A program made the position numbers and the translations under genes. Shown piece by piece: positions 10,973 to 22,348 of a stretch of 64,000 bases of DNA. This DNA is from Sarcomyxa edulis (taxonomy: Eukaryota; Basidiomycota; Agaricomycetes; Agaricales; Mycenaceae). The DNA is taken from positions 1,054,001 through 1,118,000 of the forward strand of contig QUOL01000010.1 in the NCBI GenBank assembly GCA_009761415.1, in the 5' to 3' direction. How positions within the stretch are numbered: position 1 is the stretch's first letter; every line of letters begins with the position of its first letter. A model generated the notes under the pieces. The model was not told the origin of the DNA. It saw only the letters and a list, made by a program, of their open reading frames with translations, and made no database searches.

Positions 10973-11658
10973 TCAGGCTGCAAACGGTGGGATTGCGACA
11001 GAAGGAGCGGGGTCCCCGAAGATAGTTCGCCCGTAATGGGCGATCAAACCGACACTAGAGCCAATCCCTGCACCTCCGAGGATAACTAGAATGGGCGTGA
11101 TCAAGTTGCTAGTCTGACGGGGTATGTATTAAGCAACGTACGGTGTGCTATTCCAGCTTTTTTCCAGAAAATTGCTGGAGTCAAGACGGCGAAGAGCAGG
11201 CCACCGATAGTAGCGTGGTCGTTTGCTCTAAGAGCCGACGTCTTTGTTGGGTGTCATATATCAGATAAAAATCGAGGGTGAATAAGATCTTGGGCAAGTA
11301 CATTATAGGCAGCTCGAAGCCTTCGGTGCTGTATATACTCATCATTTGAGGAGTCAGACCGGATCCATTCGAAAGTACCACCGCCCACGGCGCCTGAAAC
11401 ATCGCGCCTCAGAATAATCTATGGCACCAAAGCGAAAACAAACTCACCAACAGCACCGCCAACCCAAGTCGCGCGAAGTAAACGGTTGAGAGAGAATGCA
11501 TTCCACCCGCCGGGGCGTCGCGTCAATACGAAGGCGGTATAAAGTGGAGGAGTCAAGAAGGATAACAGTTGATAGCCATTGTTCATGGACCGTTTGACAA
11601 GGGCCTCTATATCGGCATTGCGAGCAGAGTTTGGCGGTATGGGCTTGATGTCGGCCAT
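10973..11658 (-). CDS. Small fungal membrane protein of unknown function
   Basis: Four exons give about 170 residues. The first encodes MADIKPIPPNSARNADIE and a hydrophobic stretch (SFLTPPLYTAFVL). Splicing of a 54-bp intron continues a Gly-rich segment (WVGGAVGGAVGGGTFEWI). The third exon starts SALRANDHATIGGLLFAVL, and a 56-bp intron (about 11090-11145) leads to LILGGAGIGSSVGLIAHYG near the C-terminus. Three or four Gly/Ala-rich membrane segments are likely, a composition reminiscent of small mitochondrial or peroxisomal membrane proteins, but I do not recognise the family. It is convergent with the upstream phosphoesterase and divergent from the gene at 11806, whose ATG is 147 bp away. Confidence 0.7.
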
Positions 11659-11805
11659 GGTGGCTTCAAGGAGGCTCCAGCTTCAAGAAAGTTGCGACCA
11701 AGTCCGCTGCGCCTGCCCTAAACCTGGGCGTCACATTGTCCTGTCACAATTGCCCTCTGGCTTTTTACCTTGTTCTCCACCATCATCATCTCACTCTTAC
11801 ACTTC

Positions 11806-14649
11806 ATGGCTACCATGATTGAACACTACGACACCCCAATGAACTTAGACTTTTCTCACGACGACGACGTTACAATGCAGTCGACGTCTCTGGATTCTTG
11901 GTATCACGACGCCTCCATGGATCATGATCAGCTCATGCCTTCGCAAAAACACACTCAACTCGATCCAAACATAACCGTTGAAGTAGACATGGAGCCTTAT
12001 GAGGAAGAAACCGTCGAATACGAAATGGCTGATGAAGAAAATCAATATCAGAACGGAGTTGGTGATTTAGCCGATGTGGAAATATTCGAATCGCAAACGC
12101 AGAGCCCTGTGGCCATCCTTCATGATTTAGATCCACCTCCAGTGAGCGGCAATACGGATCCCACGCATACGAGCTCTATATCCCAGCCTTTGGCCGCTGT
12201 CGCTATAGAAAGTCAGTTGCTCTCGACGGAGATAACGTCTGAAGAATATGTCACCTCATCTCCTCGTCCTACAGCCTATGAAGAGTTTTCGGGCGTATCC
12301 GACCCTGCAGTCAATGGCAATGAGGAGGTGGACCTGTCACATCTCGATATACCTCCCATTCAGCACGATGCGTCCGAAGTCGTTTCATCCGCTGCGGGAT
12401 CGGTCGACAACCTTGATGACTCAAGTCACCATGATGCTTATCATAACGATGCAACACACCTAGTCGAACCATCGCACGAATTTGTAGCTGACACCGCAGA
12501 AATTTCCTATCATCATGAGCATAGCGATCTACTGCCAGCTCACGAAACGATTCCTCACGATGAAGCTGCAGATTCATTTTCGGCCGAGCCCCATACGGAG
12601 GAGCATGCTGACGACCGTCATCCCGTTGATTCTCCCGAGGAATACCACGATGAACCTGGAGATCATTCTGCCGTCGGTGTTGAGGTTCCGCTCAAAGACC
12701 CTCATGAAATATCGGATGGAGTTTACATTGACCCTCCGCCCGCGGTTCTTATATCTTTACCTTCTTCAGATCAGGCTCAAATCAGTCTTTTCAATTATCC
12801 GTCCCAGTCAGGCTCCGCTACTCCTTCCCGAGAGACTACTAATCTTGAGGAGTTGACGTTATTGCTTCATGGCCGTCCCACGCTCTATTACGAGCCGTTG
12901 AACAGTGTCTTCGAGGCTCTTCGCCAGGAGGACTACATTACCAGCAATCCCGCATTCATAGATGGAGAGTTGGTCCTTGATGCGTATGATTTGCAACTTA
13001 TCGTTTCTGAGGTAGGCATTACTTTTTACGCGATCTGAGCTAGTATTTAACCATTTTTTCTCTAGGATAATGTCTATGCTCGTGAAGTTACTCTACATGA
13101 TCTCAACGTTTTGCATGATGGGTCTGACATCTTTGGGCCTCTCCGACTCAAGTTACGCACAGTTGTGCCTAGATTCATCGCTCGGTACCATGCTCTACAG
13201 GAACAAATCGCTCGTCTGAACCTTGCGGTAGAAGCTGAGGACGGGTATGTAGAAGGTGAAGGAGCTGACGAGTATTATCCAGAAGGTATGTCCCGTGCTG
13301 AGAGTTCCTGTAATCTATCCCACTCACGTCCGCGCTCAGATACAGAACACCATGACCAAGAAGCTATATCCGAACATCAAGAAAACCCTGCTCAAGAAGT
13401 TGAAGACCAGCAAGCAGCTCCCGAGGAGACAACTGTCGACCTTTCAGCAGATCTTCCAGCGACTGACCATGAAGACCTACTGGAACACGAGAGACCCGGA
13501 CCCGACCCCGAAACAGAACACCTCGCCCCGGATGATAAGCCTTCGACGGCCGATGTTGTCGAACCTGAGCCCGCTGAAGAGTATCTGGAATATCCCGCTG
13601 AAGACCACGAAAATGCTGTTGAGACTAACGCGGACGAGAACCCAGAGGTCGTGGATGCGGAAGTCGTTCGCGAGACTGAGACCACGGAGGTCTATGCCGA
13701 TGCCAACGCAGATTCTGTTGATCCCGTTGGTTCAGAGTACATTGAATACGAAGAGTACGTGGAGACTTCCGAAGAGTATGGCGACGATGGGTACACAGAA
13801 GCGCCATCGGAAGATGGCGCTGAACCTGCGGAACCGGACGTCATCAACGACTCAGTGGAATTACCGGAAGAAACACATCTGACAGAACTGTCTACTCCTC
13901 ATGCAACTGAACTTGTTTTGGCCTCAGATGCCGCTGAGCACAATATAGGTAATGGTAAGTTGTGAATTATGTTCTTCACTTCTAGAACAGGGCACTTACG
14001 GAGTTTTTTGTGCTTAGAACACGACAACATCGACAGCGGTAATTATGAAGAACAAGAAGATGAATCTGAAGGGTATGAACTGCTCGAGCATGTTCGTGAT
14101 GATACTCGTAAGTCGTGACATGTCTTCGTGCTCTAGATCGCATGCTAATCACTTGTTTGCCTCCAGCGTTTCACATAGATCTCACTGACAATGACAACGA
14201 CGATCTTCTTGTTCCATCAGAGCATGCTACAGACCTAACTGGTATGTCAATGATCATGACTCGAACGATTATAGGAGAAACTGACATGTCATTTTAGATA
14301 CTCCACTACAGCCTTCAAATCCGGATAATCAAATACATGAAACAACGTCAGTGGACAATTATGACGATCAGGAATGGGACGACACCCTTGATGGAGAAGG
14401 CGATCTCGATACAACATGGGAGGAAGACCAAGAGCCAGAGCAAGACCAGGAAACCCAATCCAATGAAAGCTCTGTTACTTTATCAAGCAAGGCTTCTTCG
14501 TCCAAGCGAAGTTTTGACGAAGTTGAGCCCGAGGAAGGGAATGTTGTCGGTGCATCGCCGAGTTCTCCAGGTATTTCTACTTCGTGGCTTCGTATATGTG
14601 TTGTTGCTAATCTGTCACCCCAGAATCGAAGAAACTGCGTGTCCAATGA
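11806..14649 (+). CDS. Large acidic protein of unknown function
   Basis: The protein has about 850 residues and is dominated by Glu/Asp/His/Ser-rich, presumably disordered sequence. The only compact-looking part lies near residues 345-470: LEELTLLLHGRPTLYYEPL, SVFEALRQEDYI, ELVLDAYDLQLIVSEDNVY, REVTLHDLNVLHDGSDIFG and RTVVPRFIARYHALQEQIAR. This part is probably the conserved domain. The C-terminus ends KKLRVQ after SSKRSFDEVEPEE, resembling a nuclear localisation signal. Starts upstream of 11806 use non-ATG codons, and ATGGCTACC fits a good initiation context. Introns are read at about 13012-13065, 13956-14018, 14108-14163, 14241-14297 and 14571-14622. A 54-nt segment at 13286-13339 has intron-like ends but is also open, so it may be retained. 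No function is claimed. Confidence 0.75.
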
Positions 14650-15257
14650 ACTCATTGCCACCAGGCCTGCGATGAATCAGCCGCCCACACACATTTTGTC
14701 CGAAACCACTCGGGAGATCTCCTCAGACTAGACTCGCGCCTCGCTTCGCTCATGCTTATCCGACTCGACTTGGTTGACCCTTCTCACTTTCTCTGGCATC
14801 GCATACACATTCTTGATACCCTCGACATTCAACAACGCTCACAAACCACAATGGCATTTTCGCATTGCTGAAAGACTAGGTCATTTCATCCGCATTTTTT
14901 CGTCTTCTTTATACATTTTTTTTCTTCCTTGTATATTATTTGCTAACCTTCACAGCGCAACCAAAAATTCGCATCTGGACTATGAAAGATGGGGAAGGGG
15001 TAATTCGCTATCTTATAGCTGGTCCGGGTCGGAGTCTGGCGTGTGTTTTCTGTGTTGTGTAGCAGCAGGACCAACGTCTTTCATCTTCCGTATCGTAATA
15101 ACCAAAGCCAAGTACTCAATGTACTGGAATGTATATCTGAGAAAAAATAAAATCATGTCCACGAAGTCGATCGACGCGCTGAGTACGACTTGTATCTTGT
15201 GGTGAACCTCCATCTCCAATAAACCGTAGATCGCGACTGCACAACCACAAGCTCATC
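14650..15257. other. Intergenic region with T-rich tract
   Basis: This 608-bp stretch carries the 3' flank of the acidic-protein gene and the promoter of TRAPPC13. A T-rich tract lies near 14895-14940. No credible coding exon is seen. Confidence 0.45.
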
Positions 15258-17523
15258 ATGGCCTCCGCAGATGGACCAGGACATCTTCTTTCACTCAAAG
15301 TGATGCGCGTTTCTGTGCGTGGTCACCCTCATCGCGATGGGACCGTTATTTAACGATGCATGCATTGTGGCTAGCGGCCCTCTTTGGCCAGTGCATGGCA
15401 GCCTTTCTATTCCAGCTCGCCTTCATTCTCGGTACAACGAATTTATTCTTTACTATGGTGCTGAATGCTGAACTGAGAGGACTAGGCACATTCCACGGCC
15501 TCTATACTTTCTTTGCAAGGAAACACCCCGCTGCCAGGCCATCCCAAGACGCTTCGGGACCTCACATATGCATCCGAGATGTTGACCCTGCCTTCATCGT
15601 TTGGGGCTATTCAGCTGGGGGAGACTTTTTCCAGTTGCCTATGCATTAACAATGAGGCGAAAATGGATGTTGAAGCTGTGAGTATGAGAGTTGAAATGCA
15701 GACCGTTACCTCAAAGGTCGTGCTCGCGGAGTTTGGAGGACCGGATTTTACCTTAGCTGCTGGGGGCACTCTGGAAAGCGTCGTACACCATGAAATCAAG
15801 GAACTGGGGCAGCATGTTCTTGCCTGCGCAGTGACCTATCGAATGCCTCCTCATCGAAGTCCTGTTGTGGAGCCTACTCCTGGCACCGACCCAACTCTGC
15901 AGACATTCAGGAAATTCTACAAGTTTGCGGTATGTGGCTTCTGGTCTGTGCAATACAACGTCGTTCTGATTCTTTTGGACGAATCCAGGTCACTAACCCT
16001 CTGTCCGTCAAAACAAAAGTCCATGTCCCGAGATCTCCCTCTGCTTTACTTTCAGCAACCGAACGCGAGAAGGTGTTCCTGGAGGTTCATATACAGAACC
16101 TCACACAAGACACGATGTGGTTTGAGCGGATGCGATTCGAGTGTGCAGATGGCTGGAGTGTAGAGGATGGGAATACCATCACTCAGGACGATACCCATTC
16201 TACGCGAATAGAGGAAGACGAAAAAGCAGGCATTTTCTCTGGCTCGAGCGCACTTATGCAGCCACAAGATGTGCGGCAGTACATATACATCCTCAGTCCG
16301 TCGCATATACCACTAGTTCCGAGTGTTCCCGCTCCAGGGAGTATTATAGCGTTAGGAAGGCTCGATATATCCTGGCGGTCATCCTTTGGAGAGCCAGGCA
16401 GGCTCTTGACGTCGGTACGCCTACAATTCATGCTTCTAAAGTTTCAATCTGTGACTTGTTTCCAATGTAGATGCTCTCGAGACGCATCCCATTACCACCT
16501 GCACCAGCTCAACAACCTGCTTCCGCCTTGCCTCCATATCTAAAAAGAAACACAATGGGTGCAACAGCAACGCCGCCACGTCCACACTCTCCTCAACAAA
16601 GCTTGACTCAGTCCCAATCACGTCCAGGGACTCCACCTGCACCGCATAGACCTGGCTCTCCCTTCCGTAACATCAATAGGTCATCAGCTCCAGTTCCCGC
16701 ACGCCCTCAATCTCCTGCACCGGCCACTGGGTATTCCGTTCCTCCCCTGCCATCATCGGAGGTTGACGTAACACTTGTAGTTCGAGACATTCCCCGAGCA
16801 TCCATCACGGTTGAGAAACCGTTCACTATTCCGCTCGCCCTTACTATATCTATGCCACCGAGTCCAATCGCGCCTTCCCGTGAGTTGTCACTCGTCGTGC
16901 AACATCTTCAACCTCCCCACATATCCCCTGTCTCTCCCCCAATACCCGCTCCTGACACCTCCACGTTCAGTCCTCGCAGTCAACAACTATCGCTCTCAGG
17001 ATTCACATCACCCTCACCCACGTTCGCAACATTTAATTATGCGTTGGCTCACCAGAAATTGCTCGGTCAACAGCAGCGACAGGATGGTCTTGAGGAAATC
17101 AATATCAATCCAAATCGTCTCGATAACGGCGTCGTAATGCTACCAGCTCCTACTTTCAACGGGCCTGATGAATTGAACACCTCAAAATCTACAAGCGGTG
17201 TTGCTTTCTTGGGTGCTTCGACAGTCTTCCTGCCTCCAATCGAGTTAACACCTCCGTCGATCAAATCGCCTTCGGATGAAGCTGATGATGATGCCACACC
17301 ATTGGTGCAGAGAAATTATACTGCCACGCAAGAGTTCGAGTTGTCGTATCTGCCTCTTCGTCGAGGCTTCACAACACTGGGAGGACTCAGAGTGTTGCTC
17401 ATCGATGACAAGGCTGGGTTAGAAAAACTAGATGATGATGAAGCTGGGGGGATTCGGAAAGCTCCCGAAGTGCGTATATTGAAGGAATGGGATGTTATTG
17501 GTGAAGTCTGGGTGAAGTCGTAG
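15258..17523 (+). CDS. TRAPPC13: TRAPP complex subunit 13 (TRAPPC13, DUF974 family)
   Basis: TRAPPC13 is a peripheral subunit of metazoan-type TRAPPIII, a Rab GEF acting in ER-Golgi and autophagy traffic. The ATG at 15258 begins MASADGPGHLLSLKVMRVS, matching the conserved N-terminus. Two introns (about 15316-15375 and 15432-15485) place RPSLASAW and AHSTASILSLQG in frame before LTLPSSFGAIQLGETFSS, a family hallmark. Later come VHHEIKELGQHVLACAV, FRKFYKFAVTNPLSVKTK, EVFLEVHIQN-like VFLEVHIQNLTQDTMWFER and LGRLDISWRSSFGEPGRL, all in the expected order. The family is usually about 420 residues; here about 680, because a Pro/Ser-rich insertion (about 16500-17280) separates the beta-sandwich domains. 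The C-terminus retains FELSYLPLRRGFTTLGGLRV. TAG is at 17521. Confidence 0.9.
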
Positions 17524-17709
17524 TGTGAGGTATATCATTGCATTGTACTGTTGGTGATCCCGATGTACTTGCTGTTCAGTCGAGCAATATATACCCTACT
17601 TCTTACAAGTATGTCTATGTGCGAAGACAATCATAAAGGAGATATGCTAATGATGATGTTAATGTCCATTACAAAAAAACCGATGTACCAACCAGCGGAG
17701 ATCGATTGA

Positions 17710-19609
17710 TCAAGTCGATACCCATGGCTGACTGACGAGCTGCTGTACAGAAATCAAAGCACGATACCGAACATCAGAATTCTCGTTGGTCATTAGCTCC
17801 ATGACTCGCGTCTTCCCGCCCAGATCTGTGACGAGTCTGACAAGGAAATAGCAGGTGAGTGTCTAGGAGAAGAAAAAGACAGCAGAAGGAGACACTGACT
17901 TCTTCCCTCTTTCGTAATGCTTCACATATTGCCCTATGTCATGTGCAGCGACTGCTAGAACCGTTGCATCACTAGATTCTTTGAGCAGCTTGATCAATAT
18001 CCTGTATAGACAATAATGGAGTTAGTTTAATGCGTTGTGCGGGATAAAATGAGTAGAAGTAGTCGAACTTGAGCTGCTCATAGTCCTTGTCATTCAATTT
18101 AGCTGCATTTTCTTTCCAGAAATCTTCTGATTCGTGGACTGGACTCCACGAGAGATGACCCGAGCTTAATTCTGATGTGTATTCGTCGTATGTGCTTGAT
18201 GGAGGGAAGTATGTAGGTAAGCACGTTTTGGAAGAGGACTGGAAACACATACGTCAAGCTTTGGAAGTTGGTGTTGAGTTCATCACGGAGGAATTGGACA
18301 TCCTCGATGATATCTTCGTCAGACCATTTCCGAGTGCAAAGGTTTTTGACGAAGGGAAGTAGTTGAGCTACCAACATTGCTGGAAGATTTGCAGATGGAG
18401 CTTTTGTCACGAGATTCTGCAGAAATGTCAATACTCGCGACATCGACTAGAATGAGGTTGTCGACTCAACTCGGAAAGTAGCCACAATGACACGGATTAC
18501 TTTCTCTTTCACGGCAGCTTGGGCAACATCGATCAAGAGCGGTATTATGTCGTATTTCCTATCATGCAGCAGAAGTTAGCCGATTGAGAACAAGATGTGG
18601 GTTTATGACTGCTCACTTATTGATCTGCTCCGCAACCTCCTGCTCAAACGAAAGCAGCCACAAACAGAAAGCGACCTGGTAGCTCATTTGTGGGCCAGGT
18701 TTGTGCTTCAGAATGTCAACAAAACTAGGAGCTAACAATGAGGAAAGTTTAGGGAGTTCTAATTAAAGAATGCCTTACCCTGCGATGATACCAGGTATCG
18801 CCCAAACCGCCTTCCGGCATTCTGGACGCGCCAGGAGAGCCTCCAGACACTGTACACCGACATCGCGTTTATTGGGCGTGGAGGATGACTGTACAAAAGA
18901 AGCTAAGGTGACGATGAAGGGTTGCAGTTGTTGAGATTGTAAGGGGGTCGATTCGGACCTAATACAAGGCAACCATGAATACTGGACTCGATATGATCAT
19001 AGACTGAAGACGAACCCGAGGAGGACAGTGAGAATCTGGGCGGCCTTTAATTGTACAAATTCGTCTTGGGTATCTAGCATCCTTCAATGTCATGTTTACA
19101 GCCTATTCCGCGGGTCTGAGGATATTCGAAACAGACCTACCGCAGTAGTGGGCCATAAGGTAATTCGGGGTCGCTCTCCACGGCTCTGGTAAACAGGGGT
19201 ATGCGTTCATCGTGATCTGGATATTATTTTAAGATGACAAGTCGAGCAGCTAGCGCGTCGAGGAAAGACACACCCGCTAGTGCATCTGCAATAAGGACAA
19301 GAATGCACTGCATCGTATCGACTCTCTGCAATTTCTTGAGGAACCGGAGGTACAACAGGGCGTATGCTTGTCCATCGTTTATCAAGATAGACTCTGTCTT
19401 TGCCTTGGGTTGTCTGTCGACTTTGGTGATAAGAGCTAGTTCGTCAGAGGTGATTAGACCGGCGCGTTGGTATCCCTATACGAATCCTGGAGTGAGTTGG
19501 TGGTTTCTAGCGAGAAAGTAGTTGGATCTACCGGCCAAGGAACAGGTTTTGAACGTATTTTCGACGACGTATCGTCGAGATATGGGCTTGAGACGAGAGC
19601 GACCGACAT
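17710..19609 (-). CDS. VMA13: V-type proton ATPase subunit H
   Basis: Subunit H of the V1 sector activates the vacuolar proton pump and silences free V1. The start at 19609 gives [13 protein letters not shown], then KIRSKPVPW, the conserved N-terminus. Downstream exons encode [40 protein letters not shown] and [17 protein letters not shown]-like repeats follow, including [46 protein letters not shown] and the C-terminal domain [20 protein letters not shown]. The final exon has [29 protein letters not shown] and ends near QQLVSQPW. About ten exons and 450 residues, the usual family size. TGA is at 17710-17712. The gene is divergent from mL46 with 137 bp between start codons, suggesting a shared promoter. 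Confidence 0.92.
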
Positions 19610-19746
19610 GGATGGATGTAAGTTATCTATAGGCGACCAGGCCAAGTTCAGTGCGCCGGCACATGCCGAGTACGCCAAATTATTTCTCGACAACGACCCC
19701 AAGTTGCAAGCTCGAACTCGGTCAAGTTTACTCGTCGGTCTGGGTG
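19610..19746. promoter_or_regulatory. Compact bidirectional promoter, VMA13 / MRPL46
   Basis: Only 137 bp separate the two divergent ATG codons, so the 5' leaders and promoter elements must overlap. The region has no clear TATA box. Co-regulation is plausible but not shown. Confidence 0.55.
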
Positions 19747-20837
19747 ATGTTCTCGCGAAATGTTCTCTCTTCATGTCGACGCCATTCAACGCGTATGTCG
19801 CCTTAGTTTTGTATCTATCTCTGCTAACATGTTACTTTGAAAATTTTGACAGCGACATGGCACCCATTCTATCGTTCGCTAGCCACAGAAACAATCCCCT
19901 CCTCCTCACCATCCGCGTCTTCTTCATCCACAGGACCCCCACGCCCACCAAAAAGGCTACCGAAGCCAGAACTCCACACCTCTATCATCTTGAACCGTTC
20001 TCCCATTATCACCCGAACACCTAGTCTCTTCGAACGCGCATACTATGCATACCAAGCCCGTATCCGACGTGCATTGCAGAATCCTTTTGCTCGGGACTTT
20101 TACTTCAAGCAGGGATCTGTGGTTGAGACGAAATTCAAAATGGAGGAACGTGCGAGGGAACGGAAGGCTTTTGGACCGTCGTTTGGGCTCATTGAGGATG
20201 AGGAGGATGCGAATAAGGAGAGTCAAGAGGCTGCTATAGCTAAGCTTAATGAACTGGAACAGGATGCGGGGGAGGATGCGTTAGCGCCTAGGGTTCATCC
20301 TGCGGATGAGGCTCGGGATTATAAAAGTCTCGATAGAAAAGGGAGGAGGAACATATACCTTCTTCTGCTGACGCAGGGGATAGAGGGGAAGGATGTGTGG
20401 AGGTTCCCACAGGGAGGCGTGGAGAAGGGAGAACTATTGCATCAGGTGTGTACTTTCATTGCTCGATATATGGGCTCGCTAACATGCATGCAGGCTGCAC
20501 AAAGAGGTCTATACGCAGAATGTGGAGAGCATATGGACACTTGGATTGTCAGCAGAACGCCGATAGGTGTATACAGAACGCATACTCCAGATGCAACCTC
20601 GGAAGGACCGACTCCCGAAGCAAGTCTCGTTTTTCTTCGTATTCTAACCGAGAGCTGACTTCACCGCTTGTTCATTAGAACGTAACATTCTTCTATAAAG
20701 CCCACATCCTACAAGGCCAGGTACGGACCGAAGGAAATGGAGTACAAGACTTTGCATGGTTAACAAAACAGGAGATCGAAACTCGGGTGGATGAGAACTA
20801 TTGGCTTGCAGTCAAGGATATGTTATCCGACTATTAA
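19747..20837 (+). CDS. MRPL46: Mitochondrial large ribosomal subunit protein mL46 (NUDIX fold)
   Basis: mL46 (yeast Mrpl17) is a NUDIX-fold protein of the mitochondrial large ribosomal subunit. The ATG at 19747 gives MFSRNVLSSCRRHST, an import presequence; splicing of the first intron joins it in frame to PTWHPFYRSLATET. Conserved text includes ILNRSPIITRTPSLFERAYY, WRFPQGGVEKGELLHQAAQR (the degenerate Nudix box) and FFYKAHILQGQV. Downstream, DFAWLTKQEIETRV and YWLAVKDMLSDY form the normal C-terminus. Introns lie near 19798-19851 and 20445-20493, and a third, 20620-20678, uses a GC donor. The protein has about 310 residues. The 3' end is convergent with NUC1, 78 bp away. Confidence 0.93.
20620..20678 (+). 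other. GC-AG intron in the mL46 gene
   Basis: Donor gcaagt and acceptor attag bound a 59-bp intron whose removal joins PTPE to NVTFFYKAH, the conserved mL46 sequence. No GT donor nearby keeps this frame. Confidence 0.85.
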
Positions 20838-20915
20838 TGAATATATTCACTCAGCCCTTCCGACGTTTCTAATATATGGATCGAAAGACGAGAGTGCCCT
20901 CTATTAGCCTATATA

Positions 20916-22348
20916 TCACGGCTTCCGTGGTGCTGCGATGGCCTTTTTCTGAGCATCGTCGAATCTACGGACTACGACTTGGCACTTTGTGCTTTGGCAA
21001 ATGTGTTTGGAGGCCGCCTTGATCTGGTCAGAGAAGAGGGTGAGCCCTGCTGCCCGTTCCACTGCGTCCACTGCACAAATGATTCGTTAGCCACAAAATT
21101 ATCGAAAGTGAGATGATCTTGTTTACCAGGCATAATAAAGCTCTCCAGCGGCGCATTATCCGGGATTACAGCATTGGGTAGAACGAAAGCACCCATTGAG
21201 AGCTCAAGGATATCAGGTGTGGATGGGGACGTCGGTTTTGACGTCAAGACCACTTTTGCGAAGTGAGTCGGCACAGCAATATTTGGTGGTGAACCAATCA
21301 CTTCGTGTGTCTATGTGTACGAGGAGTCAGATAAACCATACCATAAGAGAAGTCTAGTGAGAGGTACTGACCACACGCCATTTTCCATCGGCTTCGAGTC
21401 GAGGAAGGTAGAGAGGTATAGTGAAGATGTATACGTCAGCAAAACTTCCAGTTAGGCGTCGGCACCATTCTTCTAGATATGCCCAGTCTGTTACGGAATT
21501 AGTTTGGTATGGAGAAGTCATCACTGTGGAAAAAGACTTGCAGTGCCGGTTGAATCCATCACCGACTTGGGGCGCAATATTTGAGAGGATGAATGTCTCG
21601 TTCATAGCTTCCTGTACCAGAGTTTGTTCATATCAAAAAGGTCAAATCATGTTCGAGAGAGCATTTGTACATACTTGCGAGAACTTAGCATCGGCAGCAG
21701 GGACCCTAGATATCACTCAGTTTATCGAATACCACGTTAAGAGAAGTTCGGTAACGGGTACGAACATGTGTCCACGATCGTATCCACTTCGGAAATAATC
21801 CTTGAGCCTTGCACGAAAAGGAACCGGAACTGATTCGTCTTCGACGAACGTAGATTTTCCACGATCTCCCCCTGGTTCGCTGGTGGAACCGCCGCTTGTA
21901 GAACGGCCTAGAGAAGCTAATGTGAGATGCTCGGCTGCCTATCGCAAGCGTTAGGATGGGAAGCGCTGATGTTCTGGCTCATATGGCACGCACCCATGCT
22001 GGATGCCGTAGTCGTCTGTCATATGCAGCGACGTATGCTTTTCGCACCATGATAACTGCAATAGGTCCTATGAAATGGTCAGAACACGACGCTCCGGTAA
22101 TACTAGAACTCTCTACCTGGATTCCCATATTTTAAGACCGATGATGGCAGTGTTACTACAGACGGTACAGATGATATCTGGGTGACGCCTGAAGGTCCTA
22201 TATCCACGACTGGACGTGGTTGGACCGGGGTGGGGATACTAGGTACTTGTTGCTGTTTCCTGGAGCCAGATATGGCTGCAGCCACGCCTCCACCGACCAA
22301 TGCTCCTGCTGCAAATACGGCAGCATGGATGATGGCTGAACCAGACAT
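20916..22348 (-). CDS. NUC1: Mitochondrial DNA/RNA non-specific nuclease (endonuclease G family)
   Basis: Nuc1/EndoG is a beta-beta-alpha-metal nuclease of the mitochondrial inner membrane. The start at 22348 yields MSGSAIIHAAVFAAGALVGG, a membrane or targeting segment; the upstream open frame lacks an ATG. Conserved blocks follow: KYGNPGPIAVIMVRKAYVAA, YDRRLRHPAW, AAEHLTLASLG, then SGYDRGHM joined by splicing to VPAADAKFSQ, containing the catalytic DRGH histidine. Next come EAMNETFILSNIAPQVGDGF and NRHYWAYLEEWCRRL with the metal-binding Asn. The last part includes VIGSPPNIAVPTHFAKVVL and the helix DQIKAASKHICQ. There are about eight exons and 340 residues. One intron (21488-21541) has a GC donor. 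TGA is at 20916-20918. Confidence 0.93.
21488..21541 (-). other. GC-AG intron in NUC1
   Basis: Reading the minus strand, donor gcaagt and acceptor taacag bound a 54-bp intron; removal gives FNRHYWAYLEEW, exactly the conserved nuclease sequence. Confidence 0.8.

Noticed and set aside
15356..15649. A 97-codon frame inside TRAPPC13
   Set aside because: It is an out-of-frame shadow; the spliced exons AHSTASILSLQG and LTLPSSFG match the family.
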